From: VAXT01 sp963827725
Lineage (GTDB): Bacteria; Actinomycetota; Thermoleophilia; Gaiellales; Gaiellaceae
NCBI GenBank assembly: GCA_963827725.1
Contig: CAWHBM010000001.1
Span: 1,302,001 to 1,366,000, forward strand
Reading direction: 5' to 3'
DNA: 64,000 nt
Shown here: positions 47,785 to 55,460 of the stretch, in pieces
Layout: each line of letters begins with the position of its first letter
How positions within the stretch are numbered: position 1 is the stretch's first letter
Made by a program: the position numbers and the translations under genes
The notes under the pieces: model-generated
What the model was told of the DNA's origin: nothing
Databases searched by the model: none
What the model saw: only the letters and a program-made list of their open reading frames with translations

Positions 47785-48630
47785 GTGCCCCAGAAACGCC
47801 CGGTTAGCCGGGCTGTCTCACGCATCGATCCTGCAGCCCTGGCCGAGTTCCAGGCGGGGATCCGCAAGCGTTACTCGAACGAGCAGATCCTCGAGCAGCT
47901 GCGTGCCTGCGCAGAGCGGCTTGGGCGCTCGCCGACGATGCGCGAGTTCGAAGAGGACTCCGAGACCACCGTTCACCCGCAGACCGTCATCCAGCACTTC
48001 GGAACCTGGAACGCAGCAAAGCGCGAGGCGGGCCTGGTTCCTCGCCGGTTTGCCAAGCCTGCTGACCTGATCAAGCTCCTGCGCGAGCTAGGCGACGAGC
48101 TCGGACGCACGCCGACGGCGAAGGATCTCGACGAGCACCGAGCCTCGATGCCGTCGAAGTCGCTCTACTGGCACATGTTCGGCTCGCTCAAGAACGCGCT
48201 CCGGCAGGCCGGGTTCGACGTGCCGGTGGGGGAGGAGAGGCTCGAACGCGCGATCGAACAGGGTGTTTCTCTTGCCGGAACGCTCGGGCATCTCCCGAAG
48301 TTCGCCGACTGGGCCGCCGCCCGCAAGAAAGACGCCAAGCTGATGAGCGAGTGGCAGGTCTACCGCATGCTGGAGCCTGGGGGAGGAGTGAGCGGCCCCG
48401 CCGGCAAGTCCGGCCCGGCTTCTTCTCGGCGGCCCCGTCAGGTCGGGGCCTGGGCCACCTTCCAGTACCTCGTGCGAGAGCGGCTGCTCGAGGAAGGAGT
48501 GAAAGTGTCGCCCGAAGGACGGCTTACAGGGCGGCGGCGATCGCCGCGAGGCGGCGCAGGCAGGAAGCGCCCTCGTCCGGAGCGCGCACGGCCGGGAGAG
48601 GCGTCTCCTCGAAAGCGCGGTCGGGCGTGA
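47785..48630 (+). CDS. HNH-associated repeat (DNA-binding) protein
   Basis: A 281-residue protein with at least two clear, and perhaps three, copies of the homing-endonuclease-associated HNH repeat: YSNEQILEQLRACAERLGRS with IQHFGTWNAAKREAGL; LIKLLRELGDELGRTPTAKD with HMFGSLKNALRQAGF; and a weaker third (LAGTLGHLPKFADWAAAR). No nuclease domain follows; the tail is basic and low-complexity. The repeat is thought to bind DNA. The last 36 codons overlap the convergent amidotransferase gene and may be spurious. Confidence 0.75.
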   Translation: MPQKRPVSRAVSRIDPAALAEFQAGIRKRYSNEQILEQLRACAERLGRSPTMREFEEDSETTVHPQTVIQHFGTWNAAKREAGLVPRRFAKPADLIKLLRELGDELGRTPTAKDLDEHRASMPSKSLYWHMFGSLKNALRQAGFDVPVGEERLERAIEQGVSLAGTLGHLPKFADWAAARKKDAKLMSEWQVYRMLEPGGGVSGPAGKSGPASSRRPRQVGAWATFQYLVRERLLEEGVKVSPEGRLTGRRRSPRGGAGRKRPRPERARPGEASPRKRGRA

Positions 48631-49315
48631 AGCGCTCTGCGCCGATCCGCCGGCCCTCGGCGAGCGCGAGCAGAATCCCCTCGGGCAGCTCGCGCTTCCT
48701 CAGCCGCATGCCCAGGTAGCGGTCGACCACCTCGAGCGCGTCCTTCGTGGAAGCGAAGAAGGCTTCGCTTCGGCCCTCGCCGAGCCAGAGCGGTCGCCCA
48801 ACGCCGCGTGCGACGAAAACGGTGTCGCGCATGCGCTCGTCGAGCCAGGCGGTGGCCATCGAGCCGCGGAGCTCCTCGAGCACCTTCGCCCGCGGGCCCT
48901 CCGCGTGGATGAGCGCGAAGATCGCCTCTGAGTCGACCGTCATGTCTGGCTCTTCCCTCTGAAAGCCGTGGCCGGCGAAGATCTCCTCGTCGTTCAAGAT
49001 GATCCCGTTGTGGACGCCTCTGACGGCGCCGTGCCCGACGGGATGGTTGTTGGCGGCAATCGTGGGGTGGCCCTTCGTGTAGTCGCGTACGTGGATCAGC
49101 GCTTCGGTTGCCTTGCTGTGAATCGAGATCCGATCGAGCAGCGCGCTCGCACCCGAGCGCTGCTTGTGGACGGAGAGCGAGCCACCGTCGCTGCGATAGG
49201 CGTACCCGACTGCGTCAGCGCCGCGCTCGGCGATTCCCGCGAGCAGGGCCTGGGCCGCGAGCGTCCGGTTGATTCGGCTCGCGCGATGAAGGCTGTATCC
49301 AGCGATTCCACACAT
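48524..49315 (-). CDS. stand-alone class II glutamine amidotransferase
   Basis: A 263-residue Ntn-type glutaminase. It starts MCGIAGY, so Cys2 becomes the nucleophile after Met removal. GHGAVRGVHNGIILNDEEIF and DSEAIFALI match the PurF/GlmS/AsnB glutaminase fold. No synthase domain is attached and none lies next door, so its partner or substrate is unknown. ATG 49315 has TACGAT 7 nt upstream and no Shine-Dalgarno sequence. Confidence 0.88.
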   Translation of the reverse strand: MCGIAGYSLHRASRINRTLAAQALLAGIAERGADAVGYAYRSDGGSLSVHKQRSGASALLDRISIHSKATEALIHVRDYTKGHPTIAANNHPVGHGAVRGVHNGIILNDEEIFAGHGFQREEPDMTVDSEAIFALIHAEGPRAKVLEELRGSMATAWLDERMRDTVFVARGVGRPLWLGEGRSEAFFASTKDALEVVDRYLGMRLRKRELPEGILLALAEGRRIGAERFTPDRAFEETPLPAVRAPDEGASCLRRLAAIAAAL

Positions 49316-49322
49316 GCGTCTG

Positions 49323-49328
49323 ATCGTA
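49323..49328 (-). promoter_or_regulatory. -10 element of leaderless amidotransferase promoter
   Basis: TACGAT on the minus strand ends 7 nt before ATG 49315. Confidence 0.5.
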
Positions 49329-49452
49329 GGAGCCTCGCCAGACGACCCGACTCGCTCGCAGCGGTGCCAGGGAGACCCCTGATAGATGCGACGACCGAGA
49401 CCGCCTTGGGTTAGCTACTAGGTTGTTCGGTATTCGTTAAGTGAACGCCAGT

Positions 49453-49466
49453 CCCTCGATCGAGGG
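49453..49466. promoter_or_regulatory. 14-bp perfect palindrome upstream of a sigma factor gene
   Basis: CCCTCGATCGAGGG lies 44 nt before the ATG of the group 2 sigma gene, in the gap shared with the divergent amidotransferase. It is a possible operator; no protein can be assigned. Confidence 0.4.
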
Positions 49467-49510
49467 TACTCAACTAAGCCACCCCGCTTGGCGACCGATA
49501 CACGGCTCGA

Positions 49511-50470
49511 ATGGCCCGGCCGCTTCCTCAGCAACCGCCAGAGTCCGACCCAACTCCCGAGCTGAAGCTCGAGGTCGTCGCCGACCCGGCGGGGCTGGAC
49601 GAGCCGGTGGAGGTCGAAGAGAAAGACCCGTTCGACGCCACTCCCGCGGCCACGCAGGACCCGCTGAAGCTCTACGTCCGCCAGATCGGCGACGGGCGGC
49701 TCCTCACCCCGCAGGAAGAGCGCGAGCTCGCCCGGCGCAAGGACGACGGCGACGAGGCCGCGAAACGCCGGCTGATCGAGTGCAACCTCCGCCTCGTGAT
49801 GTCGATCACGCGCAACTACACCAAGGCCGGTGTGCCGCTGCTCGACCTGATCCAGGAGGGCAACCTCGGCCTTATTCGCGCGGTCGAGAAGTTCGACTAC
49901 AAGCTCGGCTACAAGCTTTCGACCTATGCCACCTGGTGGATTCGCCAGGCCGTGACGCGCGCTCTCGCAGATCAGGGCCGCACGATCCGGCTGCCGGTCC
50001 ACGTCGCGGAGCAGACGAGAAAGGTGCTACGCGCCCGACGCGTGCTCGCCCAGAAGCTGAACCGCGATCCATTGGTCCCCGAGATCGCCAAGGAGGCAGG
50101 GTTTCCGCCCGAGCGTGTGCAGGAGCTGCTCGAGCTGATCGAGGATCCCGTCAGCCTCGAGACGCCGGTGGGGGACGGGGAGAGCATCTTCGGAGACCTG
50201 ATCGAGGACACGAAGTCAGACCAGCCGGATGCCGCGACGGCGAAGATGCTTCGCTCGCGCGAGCTCGCCGGCGCGCTCCGACGCTTGACCCCCCGCATGC
50301 GCCGCGTGTTGGCGTTGCGCTTCGGCCTCGACGGCGAGAGCCCGCAGACACTCGAGCAGGTCGGCATCGGCCTCGGCATCACCCGTGAGCGGGTGCGCCA
50401 GCTAGAAGCGCGCGCTCTCAGAGAGCTACGCCAGGTCGCACCAGGCCTGCAGCTCTACCTCACCGAGTAA
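49511..50470 (+). CDS. RNA polymerase sigma-70 factor, group 2 (RpoD-like)
   Basis: A 319-residue sigma factor. Region 1.2 DPLKLYVRQIGDGRLLTPQE; region 2 NLRLVMSITRNYTKAGVPLL, DLIQEGNLGLIRAVEKFDY and STYATWWIRQAVTRAL; region 3 follows; region 4 GLGITRERVRQLEARALREL. It lacks region 1.1, so it is a group 2 (alternative, primary-like) factor. The stop abuts the stop of sigA exactly. No Shine-Dalgarno sequence precedes ATG 49511. Confidence 0.94.
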   Translation: MARPLPQQPPESDPTPELKLEVVADPAGLDEPVEVEEKDPFDATPAATQDPLKLYVRQIGDGRLLTPQEERELARRKDDGDEAAKRRLIECNLRLVMSITRNYTKAGVPLLDLIQEGNLGLIRAVEKFDYKLGYKLSTYATWWIRQAVTRALADQGRTIRLPVHVAEQTRKVLRARRVLAQKLNRDPLVPEIAKEAGFPPERVQELLELIEDPVSLETPVGDGESIFGDLIEDTKSDQPDAATAKMLRSRELAGALRRLTPRMRRVLALRFGLDGESPQTLEQVGIGLGITRERVRQLEARALRELRQVAPGLQLYLTE

Positions 50471-51514
50471 CTAGCCGGCTACTGATTCCATCTCGCGGAG
50501 CTTGGACAGCCTCCGCAGAGCATGGACTTCGATCTGGCGGACGCGCTCGCGCGTGAGGCCGAGCGTGCGGCCGATCTCCTCGAGCGTCTTGGGCTCCGAG
50601 TTCGCAAGGCCGTAGCGAAGAGCGATCACTTTCCGCTCGCGCTCGGAAAGGGCCGCGAGCCCGCGACCGAGTGCCTGGCTGCGCAGCGTGATCTCGACCG
50701 CGTCCTCAGGGGAGGGACCGTCGCCGGCCACGAAATCTCCGAAGACCGCGTCCTCCGTCTCGCCGACGGGCTGGTCGAGGCTCGTCGAAGCTCGAGCGGC
50801 GGCCTTCACCTCACGTGCCTGCTCAACCGGAAGGCTCGCCTCCTCGGCGATCTCGGCGAGCGTGGGCTCCCGGCCGAGCTGTGTCCAGAGCAGGCGCTCC
50901 GCCTTGTTCATCTTCTGAAGGCGCTCGACGATGTGAACGGGCATGCGGATCGTCCGGGCCTTGTCCGCAAGCGCCCGCGCGACCGCCTGGCGAATCCACC
51001 ACGTCGCGTACGTCGAGAACTTGTAGCCCCGACGCCAGTCGAACTTCTCGACGGCGCGGATGAGGCCGAGAGTTCCCTCCTGGATCAGGTCGAGGAACGG
51101 GAGGCCCTGGTTGCGGTAGTTCTTCGCGATCGAGACGACGAGGCGCAGGTTCGACTGGATCATGTGCTGCTTGGCCTGCGGGTCGCCGCGCTCGATCCGC
51201 TTCGAGAGCTCGACCTCCTGGGCGGCGGTGAGGAGCGCATGGCGGCCGGCCTCGCGCAGGAACAGCTGGAGCGCGTCCGTCGTCGTCTCGTAGGCGACCG
51301 GCTGGGGCGGCGCCTGCTCCTTCTCGTCCTCCAGGATCTCGATTCCTCGCTGATCGAGCTCGCGGTGTAACGCCTCGACCTCGAGGTCGCTGAGCTCGTG
51401 CGCCTCGGCCAGCTCTACCAGCTCGGACGCACGGACGTTGCCCGCCTGCTCGGCGGACTCGATGACCTGACGGACGTCCTCGGCTCCAAGGACATTCTCT
51501 AGCTCAACGGTCAT
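50471..51514 (-). CDS. sigA: primary sigma factor SigA/RpoD
   Basis: A 347-residue sigma-70 with all regions: 1.1 (residues 1-60, VRQVIESAEQAGNVRASELV), 1.2 (LQLFLREAGRHALLTAAQE), 2 (NLRLVVSIAKNYRNQGLPFL, DLIQEGTLGLIRAVEKFDWR, YATWWIRQAVARAL), 3, and 4 (LGLTRERVRQIEVHALRRLS). Having region 1.1 makes it the likely housekeeping factor. Region 2.4 (GYKFSTYATWWIRQA) supports recognition of TANNNT -10 elements seen across the window. It converges with the group 2 sigma gene. Confidence 0.95.
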   Translation of the reverse strand: MTVELENVLGAEDVRQVIESAEQAGNVRASELVELAEAHELSDLEVEALHRELDQRGIEILEDEKEQAPPQPVAYETTTDALQLFLREAGRHALLTAAQEVELSKRIERGDPQAKQHMIQSNLRLVVSIAKNYRNQGLPFLDLIQEGTLGLIRAVEKFDWRRGYKFSTYATWWIRQAVARALADKARTIRMPVHIVERLQKMNKAERLLWTQLGREPTLAEIAEEASLPVEQAREVKAAARASTSLDQPVGETEDAVFGDFVAGDGPSPEDAVEITLRSQALGRGLAALSERERKVIALRYGLANSEPKTLEEIGRTLGLTRERVRQIEVHALRRLSKLREMESVAG

Positions 51515-51752
51515 GTACTCGCTTCTCTAAGTACCAGGGCGATGCTCAGATCAAACACCATAGCTGCCGCTGCTGCACGAGCACCAGCCCGCGAAGTCAA
51601 TGCACGGTAATCAGTGTTATGTCAAGTTCGAGCAAAGGGAGCGGACGAGGCCCACTCTTCCCCAGGGTTGTCCACAGGAGCGCCGACGAGGATGTGGAAA
51701 ATGTTGAAAACTGAATACTTTGCAATTTGCGGCGTCGGTGTTTTGACAGGTC
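51515..51752. other. AT-richer intergenic stretch upstream of sigA with DnaA-box-like 9-mers
   Basis: No gene is supported. The stretch is more AT-rich than its surroundings. TTGTCCACA at 51668-51676 and TGTGGAAAA at 51693-51701 (TTTTCCACA on the other strand) each match the DnaA box TTATCCACA at 8 of 9 positions. TATGGT at 51557-51562 (minus) could be a sigA -10 element. Confidence 0.4.
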
Positions 51753-51781
51753 TTGAAAGGACGACTTGACATCTCTACTGT
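51753..51781 (+). promoter_or_regulatory. promoter of the candidate small RNA
   Basis: TTGAAA (51753-51758), a 17-nt spacer, TACTGT (51776-51781). A start about 7 nt on falls at the beginning of a structured segment. Two further TTGACA hexamers (51743-51748, 51766-51771) are nearby without matching -10 elements. Confidence 0.6.
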
Positions 51782-51788
51782 CCCCATT

Positions 51789-51900
51789 GCGCCGAGCACG
51801 GAACGCGAGTAGGTCGAGGCCCAGCCGGGCGGCCGTAGGCGGAAGCCGAAAGTTGGTCGATTGGGCGGACGAAAGCGAAACCGGCTCGGCGAATTTTTTT
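51789..51900 (+). ncRNA. candidate structured small RNA, about 112 nt
   Basis: Bounded by a good promoter and a 7-T run (51894-51900). The ends pair: CGCCGAGC (51790-51797) with GCTCGGCG (51884-51891), an 8-bp closing stem immediately before AATTTTTTT. Internal helices are possible (GCCC-AGCC-GGGC at 51119+ in the last digits 51819-51830; GGC-GGAA-GCC at 51838-51847). It does not match the SRP RNA core, tRNA or tmRNA as far as I can see; a shortened 6S-like RNA is conceivable. No convincing reading frame fills it. Confidence 0.55.
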
Positions 51901-51985
51901 GGTCCGACGCGGAGCATCCGTCCCGCGCAACGAGACCGCCGGCCTTGTGTGGGCACCAGCCGCCGCCAGTAGAATCGCAGCCGCG

Positions 51986-52192
51986 ATGACGTTCCACCTG
52001 CGTCCCCCGAGCATCGACAAAGGCGTCGTCGCCTTCCTCTGGGCCTTCGGCTTCTTCCTCTATCTCTTGCTCGGGATGATCGCCATCGGTGTCGGCAAAG
52101 GGGCATCCTTCATCCTCGCCGCCATCGCAGGCGCAGCGATCTTCCTGTTCGTCCGGCTCTACGGCGAAGAGCGGACCCGCGCCGGTAACTAG
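51986..52192 (+). CDS. small two-helix membrane protein
   Basis: A 68-residue protein with two helices (VVAFLWAFGFFLYLLLGMIA and ASFILAAIAGAAIFLFVRLY) and charged ends. ATG 51986 is chosen: TAGAAT lies 10 nt upstream and earlier in-frame codons run into the RNA terminator region. No family is recognised. Confidence 0.7.
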   Translation: MTFHLRPPSIDKGVVAFLWAFGFFLYLLLGMIAIGVGKGASFILAAIAGAAIFLFVRLYGEERTRAGN

Positions 52193-52201
52193 CGCACTAC
52201 C

Positions 52202-52393
52202 TCAGACCGTGCGAGGTCTGGCGCGATGGTCGCCGACCAGAGCGCTCAGAAGCAGGCGCGCGAGCTCGTCGCCGATCGCCTGCTGAAGTCGGTACACGCC
52301 CGAAGGGCCAACGTGCTGGATGCTGTTCAGGCGAGCGCAATGCTCGAGGATGAGGGCTAGGCCTCGGCTGGGCTGGGGAGTGGCGGCGTCCAT
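52202..52393 (-). CDS. possible small protein
   Basis: A 63-residue frame from ATG 52393, rich in G/C at third positions, with an amphipathic helical pattern (GLALILEHCARLNSIQ, VYRLQQAIGDELARLLLSAL). No motif or homologue is recognised. It converges with the small membrane protein gene. Confidence 0.4.
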   Translation of the reverse strand: MDAATPQPSRGLALILEHCARLNSIQHVGPSGVYRLQQAIGDELARLLLSALVGDHRARPRTV

Positions 52394-52447
52394 GGCGGGA
52401 GTATCGGCGCCCACCCCCCGCCCTTCGATCCCTCCCGGGAGTGAGCG

Positions 52448-53086
52448 CTACTCCGTCTTGGCAGGCTCGGTCGTCGTGGGCTTCGGTTCTGCCTCGGCCC
52501 CGAGCGCACCCGAGCCGCCTTCGCGGATGTGGACGCGGCGGTCGTCCGACAGCGGGTCGTCCGTGCCCGCGGCCTGCCCTTCGGGGCCTGCCACCGGCGG
52601 CGGCTGCGGATCCGTTGGCACCGGTGTCGCCACGGGCGTCTGCTTGCGAACCCGCGGTCCCGTCGTGTCGAACGTGAAGCCGAAGACGAGGCCGATCCCG
52701 AACGCAATCGCGGGATACATGAACCGCAGGTCTCCGACGAGCGCCCCGATCCCAAGATCGTCCGACCAGCCGCGCACATGGCTGCCCAACCAGTGGTCGC
52801 CCGGCTCGCTGGCCGCGATCACCCAGCCGCCGGCAAGAAGGACCGGCAAGAAGGCCATCAGGAACACGTTTCCCGACACCCGCGGCCATCCCCACTTCGT
52901 CCAGCCGCCCAGCAGCTGCGAGAGCGCCATTGTCAGCCCCGCGGCTGCAACCAGTCCCGCTATCGACCAATGCTCTCCCATGGAGAGCGACTCCTCGTCT
53001 GGGATCAAGCTCGCCGCGAGCCACAGCAGGAATCCGGCAGTCGCGGCGCCGATCAGGGTCAGCGCTCCTCTTGTCAGGCCGTACAT
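52448..53086 (-). CDS. uncharacterised membrane protein
   Basis: A 212-residue protein with about five helices (residues 8-27, 43-60, 75-93, 120-145) and a Pro/Thr-rich charged C-terminal tail, predicted cytoplasmic. ATG 53086 follows GGAGGTGG, a strong ribosome-binding site. I do not recognise the family. It lies between two uncharacterised genes on the same strand. Confidence 0.75.
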   Translation of the reverse strand: MYGLTRGALTLIGAATAGFLLWLAASLIPDEESLSMGEHWSIAGLVAAAGLTMALSQLLGGWTKWGWPRVSGNVFLMAFLPVLLAGGWVIAASEPGDHWLGSHVRGWSDDLGIGALVGDLRFMYPAIAFGIGLVFGFTFDTTGPRVRKQTPVATPVPTDPQPPPVAGPEGQAAGTDDPLSDDRRVHIREGGSGALGAEAEPKPTTTEPAKTE

Positions 53087-53128
53087 GGCACCACCTCCAC
53101 CCCGGTCCCTGCCCGTTTTGCCTCCGTT

Positions 53129-53722
53129 TTAGTCGAGCAGGCGCGAGTCGAAGCGACCCGAGTCGAGATCGTCCCTGAACTCCTCCAGCAGCCGCTCTGC
53201 GTCACCCGTGAACACATGCGGAACGACGCCGATCTCGCGGTCGTTGTGGAACGGGAGATCGACGTGCTCGTGTGAGACGAGGTTGACCGAGATCCGGTCG
53301 CACACCGGGCACCGCACGGCCACTCCGAGCGAGTCGTCGCCGGGCGCGAGCAGGAAGAACGAGGATGGGAAGACCGGCCGCGGGCGGTCTTCCGGATAGC
53401 AGTAGAAGCTCCACGGCCAGTCCCCGGCCTGGATGCGGCGCACGGCGAGGTCGGACAGCTCGGCAGCGATCTCGTCGAAACGGTCGGTCATGAGGTTCAG
53501 GAAGCGCTCCTCGCCCAGGCCGAGTGGAGCCCAGTCGAGCTCTGCGTCCGAGACGAGCCCCGGGTGCTCCTCACCGCACGGGCAGTCGAACTGAACGTGG
53601 AAGACGGCAGGGTGGTGAGCGCCGGGCAGCCGGTCCAGGATGCGGAACGCCGACAGCCGCACGCGGGTCTCCCCCTGGCTGGGGCAGGCAAACGAGTACC
53701 GCGTTGTGAGCGCGTCGTACAT
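53129..53722 (-). CDS. uncharacterised protein with paired Cys motifs
   Basis: A 197-residue soluble protein with CPCGEEHP near residue 48 and CPVCDRIS near 138, possible zinc ligands. Other segments: FYCYPEDRPRPVFPSSFF and HVDLPFHNDREIGVVPHVF. The spacing suggests one metal site formed from two distant pairs. No function can be given. Confidence 0.75.
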   Translation of the reverse strand: MYDALTTRYSFACPSQGETRVRLSAFRILDRLPGAHHPAVFHVQFDCPCGEEHPGLVSDAELDWAPLGLGEERFLNLMTDRFDEIAAELSDLAVRRIQAGDWPWSFYCYPEDRPRPVFPSSFFLLAPGDDSLGVAVRCPVCDRISVNLVSHEHVDLPFHNDREIGVVPHVFTGDAERLLEEFRDDLDSGRFDSRLLD

Positions 53723-53770
53723 GGCTCTCTAGACGTTGTAATCGGCTCTCCGGACGGAAAGCGTGACTCG

Positions 53771-54301
53771 CTAGTAGTGAATCAGCGAAAAAACGTCGTA
53801 ATCGGAGAGCTTTTCGGCGCCCTTCAGGAAGTCCAGCTCGATCAAAAAGGCCATGCCGACGACATGTCCGCCCAGCTGTTCCACGAGCCCGGCCATCGCC
53901 TTCGACGTTCCCCCCGTTGCCAGCACGTCGTCGTGGATGAGCACGCGGGTCCCGCCCTCGAACGCATCCGCCTGGAGCTCGAGCGTGTTCCGGCCGTACT
54001 CGAGGGCGTACTCGGCGCTGATCGTCTCCAGCGGCAGCTTGCCCGGCCGCCGGGCCGGAACGAAGCCACACCCGAGCTTGTAGGCGATCGCAGAGCCGAT
54101 GAAGAAGCCGCGCGCCTCGCCCCCGATCACGACGTCCGGCCTCCGCTCCTCGGCCCACTCGGCGAGCAGGTCAACCGTCTGCTTCAGAGCGTCGCGGTCG
54201 GCGAGCAGCGGCATGATGTCCTTGAAGACGACCCCCTTCTCCGGCCAGTCCGGGACGTCCCGGATCTTGGCCTTCAGCTCCTCAACGCCGGCGACGGCCA
54301 T
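53771..54301 (-). CDS. apt: adenine phosphoribosyltransferase
   Basis: A 176-residue type I phosphoribosyltransferase salvaging adenine to AMP. The PRPP motif VLIHDDVLATGGTSKA is intact, and FKDIMPLLAD, GGEARGFFIGSAIA and FVPARRPGKLP are typical of Apt. Its ATG overlaps the stop of the MerR gene (ATGA), so it is the last gene of the pgsA-manC-rsiG-garA-ftsR-apt run. Confidence 0.95.
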   Translation of the reverse strand: MAVAGVEELKAKIRDVPDWPEKGVVFKDIMPLLADRDALKQTVDLLAEWAEERRPDVVIGGEARGFFIGSAIAYKLGCGFVPARRPGKLPLETISAEYALEYGRNTLELQADAFEGGTRVLIHDDVLATGGTSKAMAGLVEQLGGHVVGMAFLIELDFLKGAEKLSDYDVFSLIHY

Positions 54302-54996
54302 CAGGCGGAAGCAAGGTGTCGAAGGGCGCGCCAGAAGAGGAGCTGCGAGAGCTCCTGTGCGAGCTCCGCGAGCGTCCTCAGGTCGCCGAGGGCCGCCTCG
54401 CGCCGTTCGGGGTTGCGCGTGCGGAGCGTCGGCCCGACGAGCTGCCCCAGGAGCGCTCCCTCTCGGTCGGCCGCGGTGCGGAACGGGCGCAGGTTGCGCG
54501 GCCCGACTCCGAACGACGCGAGCTGCGCGCAGACCGCTGCGATCTCCGCATCTCCCGCGGAGTACCGCTTCTCTCCTCCATCTCCGCGTGCCTCGAGCAG
54601 GCCGTACTCCTCCAGCTCGCGCACGAGCTGCGGCGTCGCGCCGGAGCGCTCAACGAGCTCTCGCGCGTCCAACTCCTCCTCGGGACCGGCAAGCCCTGCC
54701 GCCCGCCGTCGCCGCCGCGACTTGCTCGCAGCCGGCGAGGAGAGCTCCTGCCGAATCACGCGCAGCGGCAGGAACTCGTCCCGCTGCAGCCGCAGGATCG
54801 TCCGCAGGCGCTCGACCGCGTCCTCGTCGAAGAGGCGGTAGCCGCCTTGCGTGCGCTTTGTCGTGAGCAGGCCCTGGTCCTCGAGATAGCGAATCTTGGA
54901 GATCGAGACGTCGGGGAACTCGTCCCTCAGGTGCTGACAGACGGCCCCGATGTGGAGCAGGCCGTTGCGGGAGGGTGCCTGGGCCGCTGCGCTCAC
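54301..54996 (-). CDS. ftsR: MerR family regulator, FtsR-like
   Basis: A 231-residue MerR-type regulator. The HTH is HIGAVCQHLRDEFPDVSISK, IRYLEDQGLL, TKRTQGGYRLFDEDAVERLR. The C-terminal half (ELVERSGATPQLVRELEEYG) looks like a second winged-helix-like unit. A MerR gene directly after a GarA-like FHA gene matches Rv1827-Rv1828 in mycobacteria, whose corynebacterial homologue FtsR controls cell-division genes. GTG 54996 overlaps the garA stop. Confidence 0.85.
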   Translation of the reverse strand: MSAAAQAPSRNGLLHIGAVCQHLRDEFPDVSISKIRYLEDQGLLTTKRTQGGYRLFDEDAVERLRTILRLQRDEFLPLRVIRQELSSPAASKSRRRRRAAGLAGPEEELDARELVERSGATPQLVRELEEYGLLEARGDGGEKRYSAGDAEIAAVCAQLASFGVGPRNLRPFRTAADREGALLGQLVGPTLRTRNPERREAALGDLRTLAELAQELSQLLFWRALRHLASA

Positions 54997-55460
54997 TGGG
55001 AGAGAAATGTCAGCTTGTACTTGCCGATCTGGACCTCGTCGCCGTCCTCCAGCTGGCCGGACTCGATCCGGCGACGGTTGAGGAACGTTCCGTTGAGGCT
55101 TCCCTTGTCCTCGATGAAGAAGTCGCCATTGCGTCGGAGCACCAGCGCGTGCCGGCGCGAAACCGTCACGTCGTCGAGGAAGACGTCGCAATCGGGCGAG
55201 CGCCCGACCGTCGTGCTCTCGGTCTCGAGCAGGAAGTGCTCGCCTGCCCGCCCTCCTCCGGAGCGAACGACGAGCGCAGGCCCCTCGGTCTTGATCTCGT
55301 CGACGATCGCGGCCGAGTCGTCCTCGCCCTCTTCGGGCGTGTAGCTCATCGTCGTGTCCGACCCTGATTCGTCACGAACGAGCAGCGCGCCGCATTTGGC
55401 GCAGTAGTTCGCCGCCTCCGGGTTCTGGAAGCCGCACTCCGGGCAGTACACGTGGCTCAA
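54993..55460 (-). CDS. garA: FHA domain protein, GarA-like, with N-terminal zinc ribbon
   Basis: A 155-residue protein. Residues 6-23 form a zinc ribbon (CPEC and CAKC). A linker holds DTTMSYTPEE (Thr36-Thr37), resembling the ETT phospho-site of mycobacterial GarA. The FHA domain has TVGRSPDCDVFLDDVTVSRR, GSLNGTFLNRRRI and GDEVQIGKYKLTFL. GarA switches glutamate and 2-oxoglutarate metabolism when phosphorylated by Ser/Thr kinases. The zinc ribbon is an addition relative to mycobacterial GarA. TTG 55460 overlaps the preceding TGA. Confidence 0.88.
   Translation of the reverse strand: MSHVYCPECGFQNPEAANYCAKCGALLVRDESGSDTTMSYTPEEGEDDSAAIVDEIKTEGPALVVRSGGGRAGEHFLLETESTTVGRSPDCDVFLDDVTVSRRHALVLRRNGDFFIEDKGSLNGTFLNRRRIESGQLEDGDEVQIGKYKLTFLSQ

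Noticed and set aside
51515..51985. Chromosomal replication origin
   Set aside because: Two DnaA-box-like 9-mers exist, but dnaA, dnaN, gyrB and a box cluster are absent.
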